In this document: positions 14,901 through 26,855 of the stretch, piece after piece
How the letters are laid out: each line of letters starts with the position of its first letter
Position numbering within the stretch: position 1 is the first letter of the stretch
DNA from: Pelecanus crispus
Lineage: Eukaryota; Chordata; Aves; Pelecaniformes; Pelecanidae
Reading direction: 5' to 3'
NCBI RefSeq assembly: GCF_030463565.1
Contig: NC_134649.1
Span: forward strand, 4,103,501-4,167,500
DNA: 64,000 bases
Translations under genes and position numbers: made by a program
Notes under the pieces: generated by a model
The model's database searches: none
Seen by the model: only the letters and a program-made list of their open reading frames with translations
What the model was told of the DNA's origin: nothing

Positions 14901-17900
14901 ATCCCCGCCAGCATGAGGTGGTGTGCAGCTGCCACCTCCTAGGGACAGGCCACCACCGATTTGGAAGGGGCTAAGGTTTCAAGAGTGTGTCCTGAACAAC
15001 ATCCCTTTTTCCAGCTGCTCGCCTGGCAGAGGCACAACACAACAGCACCCACGAGAGCGGCTGTTGTGGCAGCTGGGAGGAGGGCTGTCTAGCAGAGAAA
15101 TCAGAAATCTAATACATTCCTAGTTTTCTGTCAATTTTCATTAGCCAATACGATGCTGCTGGCAGAGAAGTGGTTTTACCATCGGTTGTTAGGAAAGCAT
15201 AAAGGAGACAGATTTCTAAACGCAGTTACGAAAGATGCTCTGTCGCTTTGAGGCTGTTCCTGGCACTGCAGGTTCAAAGGGCTGCAGCTTTGACACAGGC
15301 AGTTCAGCAGTTGGCCTTGTCTTGGGGATTTTATTCAGCATTCCCCGCTCCCCTCTCACCCCTTTCCAAAAGATCTATTCCTGCCACGAGTCTTCACGAG
15401 GGATCAGAAACAGCAAGCATGGCCTGTTGCCATAAAGAAGGGAGCTGTGTCCCACCTCATCTAAAACAGTGCTGCTTAAGCTGGAATTGCCAAAAGTCTT
15501 GAAGATTAATCTGTTTTTTAAAATACACCCCCACCTTTTTACACCCAGGGAAGAACTGCAGCAGTAGCTATTCTGAAGCCAGATCTTTGGCTAATTAAAT
15601 TCACAGTAATCTCCCGTGAAGACTCAGAGAGGTTAAATTGCGCTGATGCGACTGCTTCAGTGCTGTCCTTCAGCCCAGACCCGTTACCGTGATATTGTCT
15701 CCATGTAGGCCACATCTGGACCTGCTTAGGGGCGAGGGGTCCTGAAACACCTTGCAGCAAAAGCAAGCTGTGCTGGTGATATGGACAAGGCTGAAAGGGC
15801 TGGATCCTGCAGCCGGATCCGCTGCGGTCAGTCCTGCCCCCAGGCTTCTTGCAGAATCTGGTGTTGTCAGAGATCTGGAGGCCTGGTCTGGTGTGTGCTA
15901 CAAAATCACTGCTGTCCCCAGCCAGTCTGGCAGAGAGGCTGCGCTGCTTTGGCTTCGTTTCTGATCTTGGACCGCTGTCGAGATGACGTGTGGATGCCTA
16001 GGCTGCAGCTGAAGTTTCTCCAAGCAGAGGGTTTCTTCTCCACCCCCCTGTAAGCAGCAGCTTGTGGTGGCCTTGCCAAGTGTTTTGGGACCAAAAAGGC
16101 TCATCATCCATCACAGCTCGCAACTCCTACAAAACCACTGGATGTGGAAAGTAGCTCCCAAATAGGAATCTTTGAATTCCATGGACAAAAGTATTTCTAA
16201 ATGATTACATTACTGCCTCTTGAAAACACATGGTGGAAAATCACACAGCAGTCCAGAAGAGGTCTTCTCTTCCATAGTCTCTGCTCAGAGGAGACTGCAT
16301 CCCTCTAACTGTTTCCAGCATCCAAAAAAATATGTGCCAGGATGTCAGACACTTTCTGCTCATCAGCTCCAAGAAACTACCCTCCAAGGGTCGTGTGCTG
16401 CTCCTCTGAAATCTTAACACTTTGCATGAGAAAGAGCAGATACTGACTTCCAAGGCTGCGGCTCTTTCTTTCATGGGCCTGTTGAAATTCATAATGAAAA
16501 CCAAGTTTTTCTTGTACTCTGCCTGTACTGCAGAGTCTAAAAGTGTGGAGTTGACAACAAGGAAGAGAAATCCCAAGATGCAGTATATTCGGTGGGCAAG
16601 TAATTTGGCATCATCCCTTGAGTCTGGCCTTTAAGTGAACACATCAGTGGCGAGTCACTGTGTTCCTGGTTTTGTTTGGATCTGGGACAGAGGCAGTCCC
16701 TCTCTGCTGGAGAGGGAGAGCTGAATCATTTGCTCCGGGGGTCAAAGCCTTAACTGGAGCAAGGGAGAGCCATGTGCAGAACAGCAGTTTGCACCAGGAC
16801 TTGTGATTTGGAAATTGTGCTAGAAACAAAGTGTACTCACACTTTGTCAAGCAATAGCAATGATAATTAGTCATTAGCACCTATGATGTTCCGCTTCTTT
16901 AATAGCCGTAGGATAGAACATTTGTTAATATTTAGCGGTGTTTCATTTGTTTTCCTTTCTGTTAAATCAGAACCTTTTGGAAGCGTAGCCTGCAATTGCA
17001 TCCAGCTCTCCTGAGACTTGCACAGTTAAATCTAAATATCCTAAAATGGCATATTCTGTTTTATCTGGTTACTCCTAAGGTACAAAATGCTTTCACGTTA
17101 TGTTCTGGTTATGCTTTAAAAACAGAAATCTGTGTCTCTAAAGAAGCAGTTCCAGGCATGATGGCACCTGTGTAGTTTGTGTGTCAGATGCACCCAAGGG
17201 GAAGGAGGTTTCACTAAATGAGCAGCTATCTTCTTTTGAGAGTGCCGTGCAATTGCAGTAGTCTTTCTTTTCTTTGCACCGCAGGGCTGATTCAACTTGT
17301 CCCCCTTATCCAAAATAGGTGAGACCTGAGGAAGGAATCCTGGCTTCGTGACTAAGAGGAGATGAGGATCCTGTGTCCTCGCTTAGACCAGGAGGATGAA
17401 GCTCGGTTTAATGCAGGGCCAGGCAGAGGGAAGTTCTCCTCTGCTTCGTGGTGGGGGGATCTCAGTTCCCAAGTGCTGTGGATTGCTTCCACGTGTAGCT
17501 TTTGGCTAATGAGATCGTCGAGCTCAAGGTCAGAGGTGAAGTACACGGTGCCCGTTTTGATGACACATTCATTTTTGCAGGTTTTCTTCTTTCTGTGGCT
17601 AAGCTGGGAATACTCTAAAGGCTACTTTAAAGGTTTGAGAAACTGTAAATGACTAAGTAGTTTTTAAGCTCTTCTACTTGCTTAAACAAGAAAGGATTGG
17701 GAGAAGGACAGTCATTTAATTAAACAGCTACTTGGTATTGTTAATGAAAGGTTGAACTCCAGCAGCAACTCTCCTAGTTCACAGATTCCTTGGGAATTCA
17801 GTGACCTTGAATTTGCTATGCTCGAAACTTGCCTTAGATACTTGGCTTCCTTTCTCGAATACTTTGGAGAGGAGAGCAGTGCAGAAGGCACTGCGAGGCT

Positions 17901-20900
17901 CTTGAGTGAGACAGGCGCTGTTTCACTTAGTATCATATAAGAAGAGGCAACTGTGTTGTACAAAATAAATCTTGCTTCAGAGCATGCCTGGAGTTACTGC
18001 ACTCAGAGGTCACGGTATATCACAGCTGCGTCTGCCTCTGCTTCCCTAGCAGTCTGCTATGGAAACTCTGAGTACTGGCTATTCGGGATGTCCAGCTGAT
18101 TTTCTTGCCCCTCTTTAATTTATGAAACAAAGCAAATGCAAACCAGTGGTATATGATGAAATCTGTGTGAGAAGTTAACTCGTCTTAGGGATCACATCAT
18201 TTAGTCGTGCTCCAGAGCTCGGGGCCTCCCTTGTCAGCCGAGAGGGAAGCCTGATCTCCCAGCACCGAGTGGCGTTTCCTGCATCCTTTCCTGTAGTGGC
18301 AACTGGGGAGGCTACAGGGATGAACAAGTGGCCAAGTTCACTGGAAATGAGTGTTTATCCATCACTTCCCTGTGTTTGTCTCCACCATAATAAGCCTGCC
18401 CAGGAGTGACTTCAGTCATGTCAGTGGTTAGCTGTGGGATCACACATAAAGCATTGGGATTTAAAACGGAAAGATCATCGCTAGTAAGAACCCGGAATAT
18501 GCAGAGTTGTATCCAGGGAGGTCACTACAGTCTCTCTCTGCGCCACAGGCAAGTCAGCAGTAAATGAAGACCCGCTGCTCCTCTCCATTGGGTCTCCATG
18601 CAGAATATTTTATCAATTTAGCTATGTTGGTGATTTAAAAATCAGAAAACTAGTGATCTGTTTTGGTTAATCAAAGTGGCAAAGCTGTGTTAGTGCGGCT
18701 ACAATTAATTCATACAGTTGCTTGGGATGTGGGTGCAAAACATCTTTCATTTCACTTCAGCCAACCACGAGGAACTGCCCCCTTGCACCGCTACCGCTGC
18801 ATCTCTGGAAGGAGGAGCGAGGAGGAGATGGGGGTGAGCATCCTGCATAGTTTTGGCAGCAGAGCTGCGGGGCAGGGTAAGGGCTGTCCCGGCACCCGCG
18901 TTACTCCCATAGGAGAACAGCTCAGCACCGGCTGCGGAGAGGGACCTATGTGCTCATCTCCTCCCAAACGAGGTGCTCGTGTGCTTTTGCTTTCGAGCTT
19001 TTGATTAGTTTGGCTTTGTATTAAAAGCACATCTTGGGGCATTTCGAAGCCTGCCATACAACATGTCTTGTCCACGATTGCTTTTCATGAGACTTGTGGG
19101 GCTGCGTTTTCTGGGCTGTGGTAGTACAATCTGGAGCTGTGAGAGAAAGCCCTCGGGGGCTAATCCGTGGCTGCGGGCCAGTTTCTGCATAAACTGGTCT
19201 TATTTTTAAAGCCCATTTTCTCCAGTACACTTTTTTTGGCCTGCAAAAGACTTCTTCATTTAAAACGAAGAACATAACACTCTCTCCTTTCAGTTGGTCT
19301 TTTGGACACGAGCCAGTAGTGCCCACAACAGCTGTACCACAGGTTAAACATTCAGTCTCTAATGGTTTGGGGAACATTAGGGTTTTTAAGGCTTCAACAG
19401 GTCTAGAGTAAATAGTGGTCAATAAAGAGTAGCTCTTCTTTGTATCCCTATGCTCTCAGTGCTCTGCACTAGAATAAAGCATGCTTAGAATATAATCATT
19501 GCAAAATTAATATCCATGAAAGGTTCTTTTTTTGAAAAGAATCACAGAGAAACCTGTTTCACTAAAAGAAGAGTTTACAAGAGTTCAGCTTGCAAGAATC
19601 TGGTAACAGGCATGGGGAAGTTTGCACGTAATGTCTGTTAGACGTGCTTGTGTTGCTCTCCGTGTCTGCGTTTAATGGCTGCTACATGGGAGGAACAAAT
19701 AAATTACAGACAGAAATTACAAATAAATTTCTCTGTTGTCTTCTCCCACCCACCAATCTCTATTAATGATGTATGCAAGAGGTAATGATAATTTTTTGTC
19801 TTCCTTACGGCTTACCAGTATTGCATGGAGTCAAAAGCCCACGTGTGCTAATAGGTAATATTTAGGATAGTGTTTTGGACCCAGATGAGGTAGAAACTAC
19901 CTTAGCAGGGATGGGTGATGGTCAGACATTGCCCTTGTTAGCGATCAAACCCAACGCCGAGGACTAGCACTAACTTAATGATTTAAATGGGTTAATGTTG
20001 GTGAAGCTGTCAAACCATATGGGAGAAGTGCTCACTTCTTTAAAGTTTTGTAGATGTGGGTGAGAAAATGCAATCCACGTGGGGCTCCTTATCATGAAGG
20101 AAAGCCCGTGGGCATCGCGGTGCTTCCGCAGCGTTGGGTCAGCGTCCGCAGGCGCCTCGGCCCAGGAAGGGTTAAACTGCTCTGTTGGCTGCTGGCCACT
20201 TGGACTTCGTTTATGGCACTTCATACCACTGTGCAAAACTAGTTTGTAAGTCATTATACTCTCTGAATTGATTAACCCCTTCCGCGCGTTGCCTACCGGT
20301 GTGGGGCGTCCCTCGGTTCCTGGATGGGGGATCGGGGCTGCAGGACGCTGGCACGTCCCGCGCCTGTCGCTGCTTGCTACTGCGCTGGAGTAGGAGAGGG
20401 GGAGACTTCATAGGGAAAACAATGGAAGTGGCAGCCTTGCAAGGCATTCTTCTGGAAAATAGGATTATATAAAAACCTGGCTACTGCGGTGCTTCTCATT
20501 AGTTGCGCTGCAGGGCTGGCCGGGGCGCGGGTTTTGTTACAGTTGTCACCTTTTTGGCTGGAGCAAGGTGGCCGTTAATAGATGTTTCAGTTGTGAATTG
20601 CTTTGTGTTGAAGCACCAGTGTAAGGACTTGCTGAGATACGTTTTAGACATGTTTCATTTTCAGTTCAGTTTTCAAGGCCAGCTAGTTTTTGGATGAGGC
20701 AAGAAGTAGTATTGAAAGTTCAGAAGTTAACTAGCCTAGCTGAGAGGTTACTCCTGCATGGCAAACCAGAGCTTTAAAATACGCTTGTTAATTTTATTTA
20801 GGGCTACTTGCTAGGAGTTTGTATCTTTACTTCCATTGGGAAGTTTCATAACATTTTCCTACCCATCGGTATTCTATTAAAACTTTGTTGTGTAATCGAA

Positions 20901-23379
20901 AAGCCTTTCTGCTTCTCATGGTTTCCTCTCGTAGCTAATTCAGAATGCCCTAGATGGCAGTTTTGGAATAAATGCATTCAGGCTGCATGGTCTTGATTTT
21001 GTTTTCTTATAAATTCAAAACACGATTTGTAATTAAGTTCTATTGTCAATTTTCCTTTAAATAACAGTTGCCTAATGACATGATTTAAGAATTTTTATCT
21101 GAAGTCACAATACTCTTGGGAAAGCCTGTGCCTATAGTTGTATTGTAGTTAAAATGTCAGTGAAATCTCCAGCCTGTTACCATATGCATTTAATACTTCT
21201 AGTTCTGTGTATATAGATATGTTGCGTTAGAGAGAATAAATCAGTGGAGTCAGTAAAAATACACGTGTGGGTCCTGCAGTGTTGGACTGGTCTTGTTGCT
21301 GTCTGAGCTCTCCATTGTAATAAATTGTGCTTACAGGACCGACCGTAAGTGGGTGTGATTTGAGGTCTCCTAGAGCCCTTAACAGAAGCAGCGAGACTCA
21401 AAGTGGACAAAAAAATAAAGTGTTATGAGTAGAGGAAACAGTATAGGGATACAAATGAAGAACAGTCTTCATGTGAGTGGAAAAACATGCTGCTTGGGAA
21501 AGCATGAGGTTCATTCAATTTGGATAACTCTCTGCTGAACACTGGATTAGACCAGCTAACCTCTACCCGTAGCACTCTTTTAAATCTTGCATGACTTCTA
21601 AAGGGATATACATCTTGACAGGCAGCTCGTCTGTGGCTTGCCAAGAGGCCATCGCCAAGATGTTCTCCTTTGGCCGCGTTGCTGTATGGGATCTGTCTAA
21701 TAAGAGGCGGCCTCTGGCCTGAATTGCTCACAGACAGCATGAAAGCAGCAGGAATCCCTCGGGGGAGAGTGGGCAAGGTGAACTTGAGCAGGAAAGGAGA
21801 AAGGGTGGGGGATTGGTGATGACCCATGAAAAAAAAAAATGGCCTTTCTTTCTCAGTCCAGCTGAAATTCCTCCCTCCCTCCTTTGAAATGAGTTGCATT
21901 TGTTCAGATTAAAATCCATGCAAGATGCTTCAAGTAGATGCGGCTTGCTCCCGTGCTGTCTGTGGTGATAGGCTGGATTTCAGGTTTCAGTATGTGCACA
22001 TCTGGTTTGTTAAGATAGCGGCAATTAAATCCAGGTGTAAGTTTATCCCTTAGATTCAATGTCTGTCCACAATAATGGGAAAAATGCAACCGAAGGCCTA
22101 ATAAAACAGGACTTCTGCTGGGTCTGAACAGCTGGTAGAAGCATCACTCACGCTGTCTGTTAAAGGGAGGTTTTCTGCGCCTGTGATTTTCCTTTTAGTG
22201 CTCCCTTTAATTGCCGTCATATTTGAGTCATTCTCTCTTCTGTTTGTCTTTTGGATTTCAGCTCTTTGCTAATCTTTACAGCCTTTGTACATGTGCTTTA
22301 TTGACTGTATTACCGATAGCAAATTCTGCTGCCAATAACGTAGACTGGATCCTGTATCGAATGAAGCCGTCGTGTCAGCTCCTCTGGCAGATTGATGACA
22401 TTTGTGCCGTGACATAGAATCAGCCCGTGATCTTTTTAAACATCCATTGTCTAGGCTGGTATATAACTTCAGCCTTGAGGGTTTTTTTTTTTCTCTTGGA
22501 GTTTTTTTTTCAGCTTATTTTCCATATTATCATCCTGGTTTCCACATGCCTTTCATTATATCAGCTACTGCCTGACCTACTGAAAACTGTAAAGCTGGTT
22601 TGCCTGCTTTTCTTAAGTTGCGGCTTCCCGTAAGGCTTCTGAATCCAATCTTAGCTCACTATCTTCTTGTTTCGAATAGCAATTTCCACTTCAAGAATGC
22701 TTTTATTCTAGCATCCATATGCATCCTGTATTACCTTCCTTCTGGAACTGCTGCTAGGAATCTCAGGTGCGTTTTACTTTATATTGACATTTTAAAATGA
22801 CAGGGGAACTGTGGCTTTGCATTCCAGCACTTGAGAGAACATATTCAGCATCTTGGCTAAAACATTCAGCAAGCTGGATTTTTAATGCCTGAACAGCATT
22901 TGGGTGTAATGGAAAAGGTGTCGTCATACTTGCTTAGTATGTATATGGCATCCTTTTTTATTGTTCTTTATTATTTTTATTCTTAAAGCCCAAGGGAAGC
23001 AGAAGAATAGTAAGAGTTTTGTAGTGAATGCTTCATGGTTTTTTTTTTCCTGGTGATGCTGTATTGTGGTGAAAAAATGAGCTTACAATCTGCTTACTGC
23101 TCAGTTGTTTGGCCAACGGTGATATCTCTAGAATGGGCTGTAGTAATCCCAAATCCATGGTAGATGTTTCTTTTACCAGTTTACAGTGAATAATCCTCTT
23201 AATTTCCTTGAATAGCAGCTGGTATTGCTACAACCTGTGCCTAAAACCAAGAACAGCTTATTCAGAAAGCCTTCTGGCCCTGCGAGCAAGGAGGAATTTT
23301 CTCCCAGCGGGGGCTGCGTGGGCTAACTTTCACAAGTACAGCACTGCCGAGGCACTAACTTCTCCTTTCTCTCTTCTAG

Positions 23380-24972
23380 ATGCAGCAGCTGTTTTATGAA
23401 AATTATGAGCAGAACAAAAAAGGCTATATCCGAGACCTGAGGAACAGCAAAATACACAGAGCTATAACGCTGCACCCCAATAAGAACCCCCCGTACCAGT
23501 ACAGACTTCACAGCTACATGTTGAGCCGCAAGATAGCAGAGCTGCGCCACCGGACTGTACAGCTGCACCGGGAAATTGTCCTGATGAGCAAATACAGCAA
23601 TACAGAAATCAACAAAGATGACCTGCAGCTGGGGATGCCGCCCTCCTTCATGCGATTCCAGCCCCGCCACCGGGAAGAAATCTTGGAGTGGGAATTTCTT
23701 ACAGGGAAGTATTTGTATTCGGGTGCCGACGGGCAGCCCCCTCGGAGAGGAATGGACTCCTCTCAGCGTGAAGCGTTGGATGACATTGTTATGCAGGTCA
23801 TGGAAATGATCAACGCCAACGCCAAGACCCGGGGGAGGATCATAGATTTCAAGGAAATACAGTATGGCTATCGCAGAGTAAATCCGATGTATGGAGCAGA
23901 GTATGTTCTTGACTTGTTGCTTCTGTACAAAAAGCATAAGGGGAAGAAGATGACCGTCCCCGTCAGGAGGCACGCATACCTGCAGCAGACGTTCAGCAAG
24001 ATCCAGTTTATGGAGCACGAAGAGATGGACGCCAAAGAGCTGGCCAGCAAAATCAACCAGGATTCTGGATCCCTGTCTTTCCTCTCCAACTCACTGAAGA
24101 TGTTTGTTCCCTTCCAGCTCAGCCGATCAAAAGTAGAGAGGAAGGAACTCAAAGACAAGAAGATCAACATCCTGATTCCTCTTTCCGGACGTTTTGACAT
24201 GTTCGCAAGGTTCATGGGGAATTTCGAAAAGACATGCCTCATTCCAAACCAGAACGTCAAGCTGGTTGTCCTGCTTTTCAATTCCAACTCCAACCCTGAC
24301 AAAGTGAAGCAGATCGAGCTGATGAGAGATTACCGCTCCAAATACCCCAAAGCTGACATGCAGGTTTTACCGGTGTCGGGGGAATTCTCGAGGGCACTGG
24401 CTCTGGAAGTCGGATCTTCTCAGTTCCAGAATGAGTCTTTGCTTTTCTTCTGTGATGTTGACTTAGTGTTTACCACAGAATTCCTCCAGCGGTGTAGAAC
24501 CAATACGGTTTTGGGTCAACAAGTATACTTTCCCATCATTTTTAGCCAGTATGATCCAAAAATTGTTTATAGTGGAAAAGTTCCTAGTGACAATCATTTT
24601 GCCTTCACCCAGAAAACAGGTTTCTGGAGGAACTATGGCTTTGGTATTACCTGTATTTACAAAGGTGATCTTCTTCGAGCAGGCGGCTTTGATGTCTCCA
24701 TCCAAGGTTGGGGCCTTGAAGACGTAGACCTATTTAACAAAGTCATTCAAGCTGGCTTAAAAACTTTCCGAAGCCAAGAAATTGGAGTAGTCCATGTGCA
24801 TCATCCTGTTTTTTGTGACCCTAACCTTGATCCAAAACAATATAAAATGTGCTTGGGGTCCAAAGCTTCAACTTATGGGTCCACACAACAGCTGGCTGAA
24901 ATATGGTTTGAAAAAAATGACCCAAATTTTGGGAAAAGCAGCAATACTAATGGCTCAGTGAGGACAGCCTAA
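23380..24972 (+). CDS. CHSY1: Chondroitin sulfate synthase 1, terminal coding exon (partial gene)
   Basis: This exon encodes the last 530 residues of CHSY1, a type II Golgi membrane enzyme. CHSY1 alternately adds glucuronic acid and N-acetylgalactosamine to build the chondroitin backbone, usually with CHPF or another CHSY. The exon opens at an AG acceptor (23378-23379) in phase 0. Its first codon happens to be ATG, but it is an internal methionine, near residue 273 if the protein matches the 802-residue human length. The visible part covers the end of the first transferase domain and the whole C-terminal beta-1,4-GalNAc-transferase domain (chondroitin N-acetylgalactosaminyltransferase family). 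The metal-binding DVD motif is at exon residues 359-361 in FFCDVDLVF. The beta4-GalT-type motif GWGLEDVD is at 443-450, followed by a His-rich VHVHHPVFCDP segment. The stop TAA is at 24970-24972. The signal anchor and the first domain's acidic motif lie on exons to the left of the window. I see no frameshift or internal stop. Confidence 0.98.
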   Translation: MQQLFYENYEQNKKGYIRDLRNSKIHRAITLHPNKNPPYQYRLHSYMLSRKIAELRHRTVQLHREIVLMSKYSNTEINKDDLQLGMPPSFMRFQPRHREEILEWEFLTGKYLYSGADGQPPRRGMDSSQREALDDIVMQVMEMINANAKTRGRIIDFKEIQYGYRRVNPMYGAEYVLDLLLLYKKHKGKKMTVPVRRHAYLQQTFSKIQFMEHEEMDAKELASKINQDSGSLSFLSNSLKMFVPFQLSRSKVERKELKDKKINILIPLSGRFDMFARFMGNFEKTCLIPNQNVKLVVLLFNSNSNPDKVKQIELMRDYRSKYPKADMQVLPVSGEFSRALALEVGSSQFQNESLLFFCDVDLVFTTEFLQRCRTNTVLGQQVYFPIIFSQYDPKIVYSGKVPSDNHFAFTQKTGFWRNYGFGITCIYKGDLLRAGGFDVSIQGWGLEDVDLFNKVIQAGLKTFRSQEIGVVHVHHPVFCDPNLDPKQYKMCLGSKASTYGSTQQLAEIWFEKNDPNFGKSSNTNGSVRTA

Positions 24973-26049
24973 TGTCCAGCTATGCTGGAAAAGACTTTTT
25001 TTTTAATTATCTAATTTATTTTTGGGAAAATGTTTTTTGATAATTCACTTTTAAAAGACCACACAGGATATATTTTAGAAATCATCATTGTTTTCTTACG
25101 AAGCGCTCGTTTTGAGAAGAACACGGCCGTTGGTTTTTTTGTTGTTGTGTTTTTGGTTTTGAACAAAACTGTGATCAATATTTGCCTTCAAACAAAAAAC
25201 GTGTTTAAGAGTTACCTGACCAATCAGCGGAAATCTGACTTGAATTAGAATTTCCTTATGAACAAAAGATTGTTTCCTACCTTTTCTGTTGCTGTCTTCG
25301 TTGCTGGGATTCTGTAAATTGGGACCTGAGCGTGCAAGCCAAGTGACAAAACGGTGTGTCTAAATGTTTTGTTGTGACTGCTACCGTGCAAAGATTCTGC
25401 TTCTTTTGTTAAGGATAGCCATTATTTTTTAAATTGTGTTAGAACAAAACAAATCGGTGTGGCGATGATAAGGGTATCAATCGCAGGAGGTTTTTTTTCC
25501 AGATGGCTGATAATTTGAGTTTAAAAATACACTTCCACTCACTATGGCCAGGCGACTTCAAGGGGGGGAAGAAAGTAAGCACAACGCGCTAACCGATTAG
25601 TCCCTGTAGAAATTTTTGTCTTTTATATTCGGTCCATACATGGACGTAATGTTTTGAGAATCTGTGGTGGGTTCTGTGTATTACCCTCAACCGCTGTCCT
25701 GTCTAGAGCTGAGACGAAACGCTCAAGAAATGCCGAAGCGTAACGAGGGAGGGGAAGAGGATGGGAAATGCGAATCTCTTGCAGCAAAGCGACAGTACAC
25801 AACGAACAATTAGAGATCCCTGACGAGAACTTTGAAAAATCTTCTATACCAAGTGTACTGCACCCGATTGCATTGATTTTGTTCAGTTGGTTACGTGACG
25901 TTAATGGGAACAATTATTACATTTGATTACTAGTTCTGTTTTGGGATTATTTTTTTCTGTATCTGATAGACTGTTAATTTATTTAATATCCATTATTTTA
26001 GGTTCTTGACCTTTCCTTGAATATCTGTTAGTCATTTTAATATTTTTTT

Positions 26050-26093
26050 TATATATATATATATGTGTGTGTAAATATATATATATATATATT
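26050..26093. repeat. (TA)n-(GT)n-(TA)n microsatellite in CHSY1 3' UTR
   Basis: About 14 bases of AT dinucleotide, then four GT units, then about 18 more bases of AT dinucleotide. The two AT arms could pair with each other in RNA. The tract is likely polymorphic in length. Confidence 0.9.
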
Positions 26094-26350
26094 AGGAACG
26101 TATTGCATCTTCTCACTGATAAGGTAGTGTACATCATACTTGCAGTAAATGATCTCCAAAGATTACTTTCTAAAAAATTTTTTTCCCGGATCTTTTTATC
26201 CCAAATTTCTTTAACATTTTTGGAATGACTTCAAGTAAGCTTAGGAATTTTTTTGGGTGTTCTAAGAGGAACTGGGGATGGGGAGGCCGAATACAAGGAA
26301 AGCGTGATCCCTGTGAATTAACACCTAGCAAGGTAAGAGAAAATACACAA

Positions 26351-26356
26351 AATAAA
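26351..26356 (+). terminator. CHSY1: Proximal polyadenylation signal AATAAA of CHSY1
   Basis: A canonical hexamer lies 1.38 kb after the stop codon. It could give a shorter transcript that still keeps the AT/GT tract. Downstream sequence is not strongly GT-rich, so use is uncertain. Confidence 0.45.
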
Positions 26357-26831
26357 GTGCCTTAAAGCCAGAAAGGGAACCCTTTACACTGAGACTTAGT
26401 GAACGGACATTGTCGTTGAAGCAGATGATCTATTGGGACCTACCTACCTGTAAATATCTTGCTCAGCAGAAACAAAAAATAAAAACCAGCGAACAATATA
26501 TTTTTCTATCGTATCCTCCAGCACCATTTCGTCTCATTGCTCTCAGTTCCACTTTGCCTACTCTTTGGGAAGTGGAGACCAGTGAAGGAACGGAGAAAAA
26601 CCCATGCTGAGGTTGTTGCCATGCTTGAAGGGATCTTATGGAGTAATTGCTATTCCAGTAGAAAAAATAACCGTTGTTTACACATGTATGGAATATGAAC
26701 TGCAACTAGCCTAGAATCGATGTCTTATATGTTCATCATTTTTTGGGCACAGTCCCAAGGATGTAGGTACTTGGATGGATTCAGTGCATGGAAAAAAAAT
26801 TTTTTTTTTTTAAGACTTGCTTCTAAGATGC

Positions 26832-26837
26832 AATAAA
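26832..26837 (+). terminator. CHSY1: Distal polyadenylation signal AATAAA of CHSY1
   Basis: A canonical hexamer is followed within 5 bases by a T-rich stretch and then a GT/CT-rich region. This is the arrangement expected of a functional cleavage site near 26855. Confidence 0.7.
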
Positions 26838-26855
26838 GATTTTTTATTTGCAATC

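Larger units (their letters stand above)
1..23379 (+). other. CHSY1: CHSY1 last intron (3' part)
   Basis: This stretch lies directly upstream of the terminal CHSY1 exon and ends in a good acceptor: a pyrimidine-rich tract at about 23360-23377 followed by AG at 23378-23379. No open frame in it resembles the upstream CHSY1 exon, which should carry roughly 500 bp of the first glycosyltransferase domain. I therefore read the whole stretch as intron longer than 23 kb. It is mostly AT-rich unique-looking sequence with short homopolymers (poly-A at 391-419 and 13755-13770, A/C-rich tract at 2948-2997). I recognise no CR1 element, RNA gene or second gene here. The short open frames are isolated and lack recognisable domains. 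Confidence 0.8.
24973..26855 (+). other. CHSY1: CHSY1 3' UTR
   Basis: About 1.9 kb of AT-rich sequence follows the stop codon, with many T-runs and several ATTTA-like motifs. It contains an AT/GT dinucleotide tract at 26050-26093 and two AATAAA signals. The end at about 26855 is inferred from the distal signal at 26832 and the T/GT-rich sequence just after it. The open frames inside are short and have no domain. Confidence 0.7.

Noticed and set aside
1..23379. Search for the preceding CHSY1 exon in the left 23 kb
   Set aside because: That exon should show as an open frame of over 150 codons with first-domain glycosyltransferase motifs. None is present, so it lies beyond the left edge.
23323..24302. 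Open frames of 231 and 144 codons on the - strand across the CHSY1 exon
   Set aside because: They are shadows of the strongly conserved CHSY1 coding frame on the + strand.
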